This document shows positions 26,258-35,357 of a stretch of 64,000 bases of DNA, in pieces. The stretch is taken from contig CAVXFK010000002.1 of assembly GCA_963761005.1 (NCBI GenBank), positions 48,638 through 112,637 on the forward strand. Reading direction: 5' to 3'. Numbering within the stretch: the stretch's first letter is position 1; each line of letters starts with the position of its first letter. The notes below the pieces were generated by a model. It was not told the origin of the DNA and did no database searches. It was given only the letters and a program-made list of their open reading frames with translations. The stretch comes from DASWJZ01 sp963761005. Its GTDB lineage: Bacteria; Pseudomonadota; Alphaproteobacteria; Rhizobiales; Afifellaceae. The position numbers were made by a program, and so were the translations under genes.

Positions 26258-27565
26258 GTGGCAAGGTATCTGAAGAAGGGGCGCGACGCGGCCCAGCGCG
26301 CCGAGGACGCGGCGAAAGTCAGGACGGTTGTCGAAGGCATTCTCGCCGACGTCGAGGCGCGCGGCGACATCGCCGTGCGCGAGCTTTCGATACGGTTCGA
26401 TAAATGGGACCGGGAGGACTATCGGCTCACGGACGCCGAGATACACGGCTGTCTCGCGCGTCTTTCCAAGAGCAACCTCGACGACATCCGCTATGCGCAG
26501 GAGCAGGTGCGCAACTTTGCAGAGCACCAGCGGAGCGCGCTCCGCGACATCGAGGTCGAGACGCAACCGGGCGTCTTGCTCGGTCACAAGAACATTCCGG
26601 TGAACTCGGTCGGCTGCTACGTCCCCGGCGGCAAGTTTCCGCTGCTGGCATCGGCGCATATGTCGGTGATCACGGCAAAGGTGGCGGGCGTCGGTCGCAT
26701 CGCCACCTCTGCTCCGCCTTACCGCGGCGAGCCGGCGCCTGCCATCGTTGCAGCGCAGCATCTTGGCGGCGCTGACGAGATCTATTGCCTCGGCGGTGTG
26801 CAGGCAGTCGCCGCAATGGCGATCGGGACCGAGCGCATAAAGCCCGTCGACATGCTGGTCGGTCCAGGAAATGCCTATGTGGCCGAAGCGAAGCGGCAGC
26901 TTGTCGGCCGCGTCGGCATTGATCTCCTTGCCGGCCCGACCGAGACGCTGGTTATTGCAGACGAAAGCGTCGACGCCGAGATGTGCGCGACGGATCTTCT
27001 CGGGCAGGCCGAGCACGGACCGACCTCTCCGGCGATCCTGCTGACGAACTCCGAAAAGCTCGCGCGCGAGACGATGGCGGAAGTTGAGCGGCTCCTGACC
27101 ATCCTGCCGACCGCGGAGATCGCCGCGAAATCCTGGGCGGACTACGGGGAGGTCATCGTCTGCGACGGCGAGGATGAGATGGTCGCGGAGGCCGATCGGA
27201 TCGCCTCGGAACATGTGCAGGTCATGACGCGCGATCCGGACTTCTTCCTGCAGCGGATGACCAACTACGGCGCTCTCTTCCTCGGGCCGCGCACCAATGT
27301 CGCCTACGGCGACAAGGTGATCGGCACCAACCACACGCTTCCGACGATGAAGGCGGCGCGCTACACGGGCGGGCTCTGGGTCGGCAAGTTCTTGAAGACG
27401 TGCACGTATCAGCGGGTTCTGACCGACGAGGCGTCGGCGCGCATCGGCGAATACTGCTCGCGCTTGTGCATGCTTGAGGGCTTCGTCGGCCATGCCGAAC
27501 AGGCCAATCTCAGGATTCGGCGCTACGGCGGCAAGAATATCCCCTACGGCGTTGCTGCCGACTAG
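26258..27565 (+). CDS. Histidinol dehydrogenase-family enzyme, resembles sulfopropanediol 3-dehydrogenase (HpsN)
   Basis: 435 residues from GTG 26258 (VARYLKKGRDAAQ). NAD-dependent four-electron alcohol oxidation by family. Motifs: NSVGCYVPGGKFPLL, MLVGPGNAYVAEAKRQL, IDLLAGPTETLVIAD, DLLGQAEHGPTSPAILLT, and a C-terminal GTNHTLPTMKAARYTGGLW. In histidinol dehydrogenase itself the last region has NHVLPT followed by a different substrate pocket; the ARYTGGLWVGKFLKT stretch is what I associate with the HpsN-type sulfonate-diol dehydrogenases. No other histidine biosynthesis gene is near, so a catabolic role is favoured. Between a cyclase-family hydrolase and an SDR. Confidence 0.8.
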   Translation: MARYLKKGRDAAQRAEDAAKVRTVVEGILADVEARGDIAVRELSIRFDKWDREDYRLTDAEIHGCLARLSKSNLDDIRYAQEQVRNFAEHQRSALRDIEVETQPGVLLGHKNIPVNSVGCYVPGGKFPLLASAHMSVITAKVAGVGRIATSAPPYRGEPAPAIVAAQHLGGADEIYCLGGVQAVAAMAIGTERIKPVDMLVGPGNAYVAEAKRQLVGRVGIDLLAGPTETLVIADESVDAEMCATDLLGQAEHGPTSPAILLTNSEKLARETMAEVERLLTILPTAEIAAKSWADYGEVIVCDGEDEMVAEADRIASEHVQVMTRDPDFFLQRMTNYGALFLGPRTNVAYGDKVIGTNHTLPTMKAARYTGGLWVGKFLKTCTYQRVLTDEASARIGEYCSRLCMLEGFVGHAEQANLRIRRYGGKNIPYGVAAD

Positions 27566-27572
27566 GGCTTCG

Positions 27573-28346
27573 ATGTCGAAGAACGAGCTGCCCGAAACGC
27601 CATCCTTTCGTCTCGACGGGCGGCGGGCGCTCGTCACCGGAGCGGGGCGCGGCCTCGGGCTCGCCGTCGCCACGGCTTTCGCGGAAGCGGGCGCCCACGT
27701 CACGCTTTGCGCAAGAACCGCGGCGGAGATTGAGGCCGCGGCGGGGACCCTGCGCGAACGCGGATGGAGCGCGGATACCGTCGCCCTCGACGTCACCGAT
27801 CTTGCGGCGTTCCGGAAGGCCGTCGAGGCTGCCGACCCCTACGATGTCTTCTTCAACAATGCCGGAACGAATCGGCCGAAGCCGTTTGTCGAGGTCGCGG
27901 TCGAGGATTTCGACGCGGTGATGGGTCTGAACGTTCGGGCGGCCTACTTTGCCGCGCAGGCGGTGGCAGGCAAAATGGTCGCGGCTAAGCGCGGGGGCTC
28001 GATCATCAACATGTCGTCGCAGATGGGCCACGTCGGCGGCCCCAACAGATCTCTCTATTGCGCCTCGAAGTGGGCGATGGAAGGGTTCTCGCGCGTCATG
28101 GCGATCGAGCTTGGTCCTTACGGGATCCGGGTCAACACGCTGTGCCCGACATTCATCGAGACGCCGATGACCCGTCCTTTTCTCGCGGACGCCTCGTTTC
28201 GCGCAAGCGTGGTGTCGAAGATCAAGCTCGGACGCCTCGGCACCGTCAACGACGTGATGGGCGCCGCGGTCTTCCTGGCATCCGATGCCTCCGCGCTGAT
28301 GACCGGGTCCTCCCTGATGGTCGATGGAGGCTGGACGGCGGAGTGA
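27573..28346 (+). CDS. Short-chain dehydrogenase/reductase (SDR)
   Basis: 257 residues from ATG 27573, 7 nt after the HisD-like stop. Cofactor motif TGAGRGLGLAVATAFAEAG, NNAG in FFNNAGTNRP, catalytic Ser in INMSSQMGHVG, and Tyr-x-x-x-Lys in SLYCASKWAMEG. Classical SDR, likely NAD(P)-dependent interconversion of a 2- or 3-hydroxy/keto acid or gluconate-type sugar acid. Third gene of the 25272-28346 operon. Confidence 0.88.
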   Translation: MSKNELPETPSFRLDGRRALVTGAGRGLGLAVATAFAEAGAHVTLCARTAAEIEAAAGTLRERGWSADTVALDVTDLAAFRKAVEAADPYDVFFNNAGTNRPKPFVEVAVEDFDAVMGLNVRAAYFAAQAVAGKMVAAKRGGSIINMSSQMGHVGGPNRSLYCASKWAMEGFSRVMAIELGPYGIRVNTLCPTFIETPMTRPFLADASFRASVVSKIKLGRLGTVNDVMGAAVFLASDASALMTGSSLMVDGGWTAE

Positions 28347-28459
28347 GCGCGCCCACGGGTATCGGCGCTTTGGCCGGAGTGCACAAAAGAATCGGCCGTC
28401 CGCTGGGCCTTCGGCCAACGACTTCGCCGGAGCGCTGAGCCTACACTCGCCCGTGATCA

Positions 28460-28479
28460 GGTAGCCGCTTCAACGGCTA
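28460..28479 (+). terminator. Hairpin between SDR and CocE-like hydrolase
   Basis: Perfect 7-bp arms GTAGCCG (28460-28466) and CGGCTAC (28473-28479) with a 6-nt loop. No U-run follows; it could be a weak terminator or a leader structure for the hydrolase gene 28 nt downstream. Confidence 0.4.
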
Positions 28480-28506
28480 CGCACCTCTAATCCGGGTAAA
28501 TCGTCG

Positions 28507-30280
28507 ATGCTCAAGTCCAAAGACGAAGCCAAGAGCATGATCCGCGACGGGATGCGGATTGATTGCGACGTGCCGATTCCGATGGACGATGGTCTTGTCC
28601 TCAAGGCCGATGTCTACGGCCCGATAGAGGAGGGCCGCTACCCCGTCCTCCTGAGCTACGGCCCCTACGCGAAAGGGCTCGCCTTCCAGGAAGGCTACCC
28701 GGCGCAGTGGGAAAAGATGGTGGACGAGCATCCCGACGTCGCCGCCAACTCGACCAACAAATATCAGACCTGGGAGGCAGTCGATCCGGAGAAATGGGTT
28801 CCGGACGGCTATGTCTGCGTGCGCGTCAACTCGCGCGGCGCCGGCTGTTCACCCGGTGTCATCGATGTCTGGTCGCCACGCGAGACGAAGGATTTTTACG
28901 ACTGCATCGAATGGGCCGCGGAGCAGCCGTGGAGCAACGGACGCGTTGGGCTTGCCGGCATCTCCTACTACGCGATGAACCAGTATCAGGTCGCGTCACT
29001 GCAGCCGCCGCACCTGGTGGCGATGTGCCCGTGGGAGGGCGCTTCCGACTTCTACCGCGACATGAACTACCACGGCGGCATCCTCTCGCAGTTCTCAGGC
29101 CGCTGGTTTCCGCGCCAGGTCAGCACCGTGCAGTACCGGACTCGGCGATCGCGCGGCGAAGAGCTTCGTCACCGGCGAGTCGGTAACCGGTCCTGAGACG
29201 CTGTCGGACGAAGAGCTGGCCCGCAACCGGCACGACTTCGGCGACGACGTCGCCGCGCATCCCTGGCTCGACGCGTGGTTCAAGGAGCGCAATCCCGACT
29301 GGTCGAAAGTCACCGTTCCAATGCTGACGGCCGGGAACTGGGGCGGGCACGGCCTTCATCTTCGCGGCAACGTCGAGGCCTTTGTGCAGGCGGCGTCCAA
29401 GCAGAAGTGGCTTGAGGTCCACGGGCTTGAGCACTGGACGCACTTCTACACGGACTACGGGATCAATCTTCAGAAGAAGTTCTTCGATCACTACCTGAAG
29501 GGCGTCGACAACGGCTGGGAAAAGACCCCGCCGGTGCTGCTCAACGTGCGCCACGCCGACGGGAGGTTCGCGGAGCGCGGCGAGAACGAATGGCCGCTCG
29601 CCCGCACCGAGTGGACGAAATATCGCCTCGACCTGAACAGCCGCGCGCTCACGAAGGCGCCGATCGCGGCCGAGCAGAAGCTCGAATACGAAGCGCTCGA
29701 AGACGGCATCACGCTCAGCATGGAGCCGCTCAAGCAGGAGACCGAGATGACCGGGCCGGCGATGGCGCGGCTCTTCGTCTCCTCGACCACCAAGGATGCC
29801 GATCTCTTCCTGATCGTGCGCGTCTTCGATCCGAAGGGCGGCGAGATCACCTTCCAGGGCGCACTCGATCCGAATACGCCGATCGCGCAGGGATGGCTCC
29901 GCGCCTCGCATCGCAAGCTCGATCCGAAGAAGTCGCTGCCCTACCGGCCCTATCACACGCACGACGAAGACCAGCCGCTCACGCCCGGCGAGGTCTACGA
30001 GCTCAATATCGAGATCTGGCCGACTTGCCTTGTCATGCCGGCCGGCTACCACATCGAACTCAGCATTCGCGGCAAGGACTACGAATATCCGGGCGAGCTC
30101 AGCGAATTCGCCAAGTCCTTCCATTACGCCCATCGCGGCGTGGGTCCTTTCCAGCACAACGATCCTAAGGATCGGCCGCCGCAGATCTTCGGCGGCAAGG
30201 TCACGCTCTATTCGGGCGGTGATCGCAACTCCTATCTTCTGCTGCCGATCGTTCCGGCCAAGACCGGAGGACGCCATTGA
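28507..30280 (+). pseudogene. CocE/NonD-family alpha/beta hydrolase, single +1 frameshift
   Basis: About 590 residues when read across one extra C at 29136-29137: VSTVQY in the first frame, then GLGDRAAKSFVTGES in the next. N-terminal X-Pro dipeptidyl-peptidase-like domain: DVPIPMDDGLVLKADVY, the oxyanion/Arg region VNSRGAGCSPG and the nucleophile Ser in GLAGISYYAMNQ; C-terminal jelly-roll domain from about residue 370 with RAFLSIRGKDYEY-like strands (HIELSIRGKDYEYPG). Family members hydrolyse esters and amides (cocaine esterase, alpha-amino acid esterases). Upstream of importer C on the same strand. Confidence 0.85.
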
Positions 30281-30420
30281 GCGAGAAGGGCACAGAAATT
30301 CGCACCTGTTTGCCCCGGCGAACGTTTCGTCCGGGCCAATCGAGGTGGACCGCCTGAAGGCGTGTCGACCAACGGGACGCCGGTGACGCAAGCCGGTTGA
30401 GCAAGGTGGAGGAAGCAGAA

Positions 30421-31554
30421 ATGCGTATCAGCCAAAGATTGAATCCAGTGGTGGCGGTCGGTCTCGCCATCGCGTTCGTATGCGGCGGCTTTAGTAGCGC
30501 GCTGGCGCAAGATGCAGCGGCGGCCGTGGCCGCTGCGCAGAAGGCGGCGGAGCAGGCCCTTGCGGCCCCGTCCGGCTGGGCGGGCCCGACCTCCGGGCCG
30601 AAGCCGCTGCCGGGCAAGAAAATCGCCGTCATCAGCTGCGCGCAGCTGACCGAGGGCTGCAACCGCCCGTCGCGCGCGGCGGTGGAAGCTGCGAAGAAGC
30701 TCGGCTGGGATGCGACGATCTTCGACGGCAAGGGTGACGTCGGCACGCAGCTTGCCGCCATCAACGCGGCAGTCGACAGCAAGTACGATGGCATTGCGCT
30801 GATGATCGTCGACCCCGTGCAGGTCAACGAGGGCATCAAGCGCGCGCTCGACGCCAAGATCCCCGTGGTCACGCTCGCCGAGCCGGCCTACACGAAAGAG
30901 CGCAAGGCGCTCCTTAAGGACGTCCCGGACGTCTCGCACGACTGGCTGCGCACCGGGCAGCTCATCGGCGACTACATGATCTGGAAGTCCGACGGGAAGG
31001 TGAATGCGCTTCTCCTCAACGACCCGGAGGTGACGGTCGTCAACTTCGGGCAGTTCGCCGGCACCCAGCAGGAGCTCTCCGAGGCGAAGACCTGCCCTGG
31101 GTGCAAGGTGACGGTGGAGAACTTCACCATCGCGACGCTGAACACCCAGCCGGCGGCGCTTGCCGCAGCTGCGGTCCAGCGCGACCCCTCCATCAACTGG
31201 GTCTGGTGCTATGACTTCTGCATGGCCAACGTGGCGACTGACCTGATCGCCAGGGGCCTTCAGGGCAAGATCATGGGCGCCGGCTTTGACTGCAACGCCC
31301 AGAACCTTCAGCTGATCCGGGACGGCAAGGTCCAGGTCGTCTGTATCGCCGACCCGCGTGACTGGGAGGCATGGGCCTCGATCGACACGCTCAATCGGAT
31401 GATGAACGGGCAGCCGGCCGTTGATCAGAGCATCCCGGTGAGGTTGTTCGACAAGAGCAATCTCGATGAGCTGACCGACAACGACATCAAGAACGGATGG
31501 CAGGGCGGTACTGATTTCCGCTCGCACTACCTGAAGATCTGGGGCGTTCAGTAG
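30421..31554 (+). CDS. CUT2 importer C periplasmic binding protein
   Basis: 377 residues from ATG 30421, preceded by AAGGTGGAGGAAG. Signal peptide MRISQRLNPVVAVGLAIAFV ending at SSALAQ. The mature chain begins with an Ala-rich helix, then W-x-GPT-x-GPK, and folds as a type-1 sugar receptor (KIAVISCAQLTEGCNRPSR, GKGDVGTQLAAINAAV). It ends HYLKIWGVQ. These terminal signatures match the importer A receptor, so A and C are paralogous systems. Several Cys pairs (CAQLTEGC, CPGC, CYDFC) may form disulfides. Followed by a strong hairpin and the fused ATPase-permease. Confidence 0.9.
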   Translation: MRISQRLNPVVAVGLAIAFVCGGFSSALAQDAAAAVAAAQKAAEQALAAPSGWAGPTSGPKPLPGKKIAVISCAQLTEGCNRPSRAAVEAAKKLGWDATIFDGKGDVGTQLAAINAAVDSKYDGIALMIVDPVQVNEGIKRALDAKIPVVTLAEPAYTKERKALLKDVPDVSHDWLRTGQLIGDYMIWKSDGKVNALLLNDPEVTVVNFGQFAGTQQELSEAKTCPGCKVTVENFTIATLNTQPAALAAAAVQRDPSINWVWCYDFCMANVATDLIARGLQGKIMGAGFDCNAQNLQLIRDGKVQVVCIADPRDWEAWASIDTLNRMMNGQPAVDQSIPVRLFDKSNLDELTDNDIKNGWQGGTDFRSHYLKIWGVQ

Positions 31555-31593
31555 GGGCGCACGGGGCCACGGCTCTTGATCGACTGCACGTGA

Positions 31594-31619
31594 TGGTTCC
31601 CGGCTCAGGCCGGGAACCA
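31594..31619 (+). terminator. Perfect hairpin between importer C receptor and fused transporter gene
   Basis: 11-bp perfect arms TGGTTCCCGGC (31594-31604) and GCCGGGAACCA (31609-31619) around a TCAG loop, 40 nt past the receptor stop. No U-run; consistent with an mRNA-stabilising/attenuating stem that over-expresses the receptor. Confidence 0.65.
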
Positions 31620-31666
31620 CCTCGCCTGCGGACGGCGCGGCGGATCGGCCTCGGAGACAGAAAACG

Positions 31667-34258
31667 ATGGAAGTATCTCCGGCGAAAGCGCTGACGGTCG
31701 TAGGCGCGACCAAACGCTTCGGCAACTCGCTGGCGCTCAACGACGTCGGGCTCAGCGTCGCGCCGGGTAGTGTCTGTGCGCTTGTCGGCGCCAACGGCTC
31801 CGGCAAGTCAACTCTGATCAAAGCCCTGGCCGGCTATCACACGCTCGACGCCGGAGTCGTGCACGTGCACGGCCAGGAGCTGAACCCGCACCGTCTCGGG
31901 GAACAGGCGAAGGCGGCGGGGCTGCGGTTCGTCCACCAGGACCTTGCGCTCATTCCGAGCCTCGACATCACCGACAACCTCGCCCTCGGACGGAGCTACC
32001 TGGTCAATTCGCTCGGGACGATCACCTGGAAGCGGGAGGAGGAACAGGTTCGCCGCCAGCTCGGCGGCGTCGGCATTGCGATCAGCCCGCGTGAGCGGGT
32101 TGCCAATCTCGGTCCCGTCGATCGCACGCTTGTCGCGATCGCGCGTGCGCTCGATCGATTGGACAGCCGCCTGAATATCCTGATCCTCGACGAGCCAACC
32201 GCGAGGCTGCCGCAATCCGAAGCCAGCAAGCTCATCTCGCGTCTCGAAGGGCTGAAGAACCTTGGCCTGCCGATCATCTACGTGACGCACCGGCTCGATG
32301 AGGTCTATCGACTGGCCGACACGGTGGCGGTGCTGAGAGACGGCCGCGAAGCCTTCAGCGGCCCGCTGTCGGCGGTGACGCCGGATGACCTTCGTAACCT
32401 GATAACCGGCGCGCCGAAGACAAGCCGGGAGCCGCCGAAGCGCGAAGCCGAGCCGCGCCTTGTCGCGAGCGGCGAGCTTGTGCTCGAGCTGAAGGACGTC
32501 AGCTCAAGGCGCCTCCGCGATGTCAGCCTGCGTCTTTATCGTGGCGAGGTGCTGGGCGTCACCGGGCTTGTCGGTTCGGGCAAGTCGGAGCTCGGGCGCA
32601 TCATCTATGGCCTGCAATCGCATTCGAGCGGCGAGATCACGGTCGACGGCAAGTCGATCGACTCTCACCTCGCCGATCCGCGCGGGTCGGCGAAGGTCGG
32701 CTACATTCCCCAGGATCGCCGCGCCGGTCTCTTCCCGAGCCTCTCTGTGGAAGAGAACATCACCATAACGGCGGTCGACCGCCTGAAGAGCTGGTACGGG
32801 CTGTCGCACCGGCGTCTGATGGACGCGGCGCTGCGCGTCATCAACGCGCTCCGGGTGCAGCCGGCCGACGCGCGCGTTCCGGTAGGCGTGCTCTCAGGCG
32901 GCAATCAGCAGAAGGTGGCGCTCGGCAAGTGGCTGCAATTGCCGCTCGAGGTGCTGATCCTCGACGAGCCCACGCAGGCGATCGACATCGGCACCAAGCA
33001 CGAGCTGATGACGACGATCAGAGCCCGCGCACGGTCGGAAGCTTTGGCCGTGCTGTGGCTCGAATCCGACATCGAAGAACTAGTCAAATACGCCGACCGC
33101 ATCATCGTCATGAGCAGCGGGAGAATCAGTGCCGAATTTTCACAGCCGCCCTTTGACCTCTCGCAGGTCCTGTCGGAGGCATATCGGACGGTCGGGGACA
33201 CCACGATGGTAGAAGATCTGACGAAGGAGGCTGGCGGGGTCGCGCAAGTTCAAGCGCCGGCGAGCGCGGAGCAGCCGAAGGCGCCGGCTCCGCTCAGAGC
33301 CGGCCTCAGGTGGGCCTGGTCGCTATTCCATAACTTCGGGCTCCTGGTGGCACTGGTCGCGCTGATCGCGGTCTTCTCCTTCCTGCGCCCCGATGCCTTT
33401 CCAACGGCCGCCAACGCCGGATCGATCCTGACAGGAAGCGCGGCGCTCGCCATGATCGCCATCGGCATCATGCTGCCGCTGATCGTTCAGCAATACGATC
33501 TTTCGGCCGGCTTCATGGCGACGATGTCCAGTCTCCTGGTCGTCGGTCTTCAGTCCTTCGATCACGCGCCGGTATGGATGTCGATCGTGGTGGCGCTTGT
33601 GGCATCCGGCATCGTCGGATTGATCAGCGGAGTCTTGGTGGCCTATGCCAAGCTGAACTCCCTCGTCGTCACGCTCGCCGTCGGCTCGCTCCTCTTCGGT
33701 GCGGCGCAGCTCTACTCGAACGGCGCGACCATCTACCAGGACATACCCCAGTCGTTCATGGCGATAGGCCAATCGCGTGTCGCCGGCGTCCCGCTTCCCT
33801 TCATCTACGTGATGCTGGCGGCTCTCGTCATTTGGTACATCCTCGAATACCGCCCGCTCGGCCGGCATCTCTATGCGATCGGCGGCGGCGAGGAAGGCGC
33901 GCGCCTTGTCGGCATCAAGGTGGAGCGGCTGGTGGTGCTGATGTTTGTCGGCGCCGCTGTGATGGCCGGCCTTGGAGGCGTTGTGCAGTCGGCGCGCGTC
34001 GGCTCTGCCAACGCCAGCATCCTGCAGACGCTCCTGCTCCCAGCGTTCACTGCCGCATTTCTCGGCGCCACCTCAATTCGTCCCGGGCAGTACAACGTCT
34101 GGGGCACCGTGCTCGCCGTTTATCTGGTCGGTGTCGGCACCACCGGCATCTTCATGCTCGGCGTGCCCTCCTACATCGAGCCGGTATTCAACGGCGCAGT
34201 CCTCCTGATCGCCATCGGCCTCGCCCACGTCAGCGCCCGCCGGCTGTCGAGGTCATAA
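31667..34258 (+). CDS. CUT2 importer C, tandem-domain ATPase fused to permease in one polypeptide
   Basis: 863 residues. Residues about 1-505: NBD1 (Walker A GANGSGKSTLIK, Walker B ILILDEPTAR, signature replaced by LGPVDRTLVAIARAL) and NBD2 (Walker A GLVGSGKSEL, signature LSGGNQQKVALGKW, Walker B VLILDEPTQAID). Residues about 505-545: Ala/Pro/Gln linker (QVQAPASAEQPKAPAPLRAG). Residues about 545-863: RbsC-like permease (IVQQYDLSAGFMATMSSLL, PLGRHLYAIGGGEEGARLVG). In the family these are separate genes. A Met in the linker region (MVEDLTKEAGG) may mark the ancestral permease start. With several indels in this window, the in-frame fusion should be confirmed on another assembly. Confidence 0.88.
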   Translation: MEVSPAKALTVVGATKRFGNSLALNDVGLSVAPGSVCALVGANGSGKSTLIKALAGYHTLDAGVVHVHGQELNPHRLGEQAKAAGLRFVHQDLALIPSLDITDNLALGRSYLVNSLGTITWKREEEQVRRQLGGVGIAISPRERVANLGPVDRTLVAIARALDRLDSRLNILILDEPTARLPQSEASKLISRLEGLKNLGLPIIYVTHRLDEVYRLADTVAVLRDGREAFSGPLSAVTPDDLRNLITGAPKTSREPPKREAEPRLVASGELVLELKDVSSRRLRDVSLRLYRGEVLGVTGLVGSGKSELGRIIYGLQSHSSGEITVDGKSIDSHLADPRGSAKVGYIPQDRRAGLFPSLSVEENITITAVDRLKSWYGLSHRRLMDAALRVINALRVQPADARVPVGVLSGGNQQKVALGKWLQLPLEVLILDEPTQAIDIGTKHELMTTIRARARSEALAVLWLESDIEELVKYADRIIVMSSGRISAEFSQPPFDLSQVLSEAYRTVGDTTMVEDLTKEAGGVAQVQAPASAEQPKAPAPLRAGLRWAWSLFHNFGLLVALVALIAVFSFLRPDAFPTAANAGSILTGSAALAMIAIGIMLPLIVQQYDLSAGFMATMSSLLVVGLQSFDHAPVWMSIVVALVASGIVGLISGVLVAYAKLNSLVVTLAVGSLLFGAAQLYSNGATIYQDIPQSFMAIGQSRVAGVPLPFIYVMLAALVIWYILEYRPLGRHLYAIGGGEEGARLVGIKVERLVVLMFVGAAVMAGLGGVVQSARVGSANASILQTLLLPAFTAAFLGATSIRPGQYNVWGTVLAVYLVGVGTTGIFMLGVPSYIEPVFNGAVLLIAIGLAHVSARRLSRS

Positions 34259-34303
34259 GTAAGTGAACGCATCAACACGCAAGCCATTGAAGGGAAGAAT
34301 GTG

Positions 34304-35320
34304 ATGGACCCGGCTGAACGCGTCGCTCTCGGTAAGACCGAACTCAAGGTGACCCGCATGGGAATGGGAACCGGGCCGCTTGGCCAGATCCATGACGACG
34401 CGAAGTGGGCCGAGATCTTCAATGCCGCGTGGGATTCGGGCATCCGCACGTTCGATACGTCGCCCTATTACGGCTTCGGAAACTCCGAGAAACGGCTTGG
34501 CAAAGTGCTCGCCGGCAAGAACCGCACCGACTACGTGCTTGCGACCAAGGTCGGTCGGCTGCTCCGTGCCGACGCGCCGGTCGATCCCTTCGCCGAGGCA
34601 TTCTATTACCCCGGCGGAATGCCCGATAACGTCCTGCGCACCGTCTATGACTACAGCGGCGCGGCGGCGCGCCAGTCGCTGATCGAAAGCCGCGAGCGGC
34701 TGGGGATCGACCGGATCGACATCGCGCACATCCACGACATCGTGGAACTGGCATCAGGGATCAATCATGTCGACGAGGCGATCAACGAAGCCTATCCCGC
34801 GCTCGCCGAGCTCCGGGAGAAGGGCGAGATCAAGGCCGTCGGCGTCGGCGCGCAGGTGAACAGCATTCTCATCAAGCTCGCCAATTCCTGCGCCTTCGAC
34901 TGCTTCCTGATCGCGGGCCGTTACACGATGCTCGACCAGAGCGCCGTCGACGAGGTGATGCCGCTCTGCCTTGCCAAGAACATCGCGGTGATCATTGGAA
35001 GCCCCTACAACACCGGCATCCTGCACGACCCGAAGCCTGACTCGACCTTCGACTTCGTTCAGGCGCCGCCGGAGCTGATCGAGAAGGCGCAGAAGCTGAA
35101 GGCCATCTGCGGGAAATACAACGTCCCGCTGCCTGCCGCGGCGATCCAGTTTCCGCTGGCGCATCCGGCCGTGGCGCAGGTCCTGACCGGCGCGCGCAAC
35201 GCTTCGGAGCTCCTGGAGAATGTGCGTCTGATGAAGGTCGAGATTCCTTCCGACCTTTGGAAGGAGATGCGCGCGAGCGGGCTGATCCATCCGAAAGCGC
35301 CGTTGCCGCGCGGTCACTGA
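34304..35320 (+). CDS. Aldo/keto reductase, D-threo-aldose/pyridoxal dehydrogenase-like
   Basis: 338 residues from ATG 34304 (in-frame GTG 34301 is an alternative); AAGGGAAG lies just upstream. Catalytic tetrad of the AKR barrel is visible: Asp in FDTSPYYGFG with Tyr in the same motif, Lys in LATKVGR, His in IAHIHDIVE. The insert around YYPGGMPDNVLRTVYDYSG and the pattern KNIAVIIGSPYNTGIL are typical of the L-fucose/D-threo-aldose 1-dehydrogenase branch, which oxidises sugars to lactones. Follows importer C by 45 nt, so likely acts on the imported sugar. Confidence 0.87.
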   Translation: MDPAERVALGKTELKVTRMGMGTGPLGQIHDDAKWAEIFNAAWDSGIRTFDTSPYYGFGNSEKRLGKVLAGKNRTDYVLATKVGRLLRADAPVDPFAEAFYYPGGMPDNVLRTVYDYSGAAARQSLIESRERLGIDRIDIAHIHDIVELASGINHVDEAINEAYPALAELREKGEIKAVGVGAQVNSILIKLANSCAFDCFLIAGRYTMLDQSAVDEVMPLCLAKNIAVIIGSPYNTGILHDPKPDSTFDFVQAPPELIEKAQKLKAICGKYNVPLPAAAIQFPLAHPAVAQVLTGARNASELLENVRLMKVEIPSDLWKEMRASGLIHPKAPLPRGH

Positions 35321-35357
35321 CGGCGCGGCGCTCCGCATGAAAGCAAGAGAGTGGCAG

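Noticed and set aside
26258..27565. Annotating the HisD-family gene as biosynthetic histidinol dehydrogenase (hisD)
   Set aside because: Context is catabolic, no other his gene is nearby, and the C-terminal region differs from what I expect of true HisD.
26192..27796. 534-codon frame on the minus strand opposite the HisD-like gene
   Set aside because: Antisense shadow; the plus strand encodes a full HisD-family protein.
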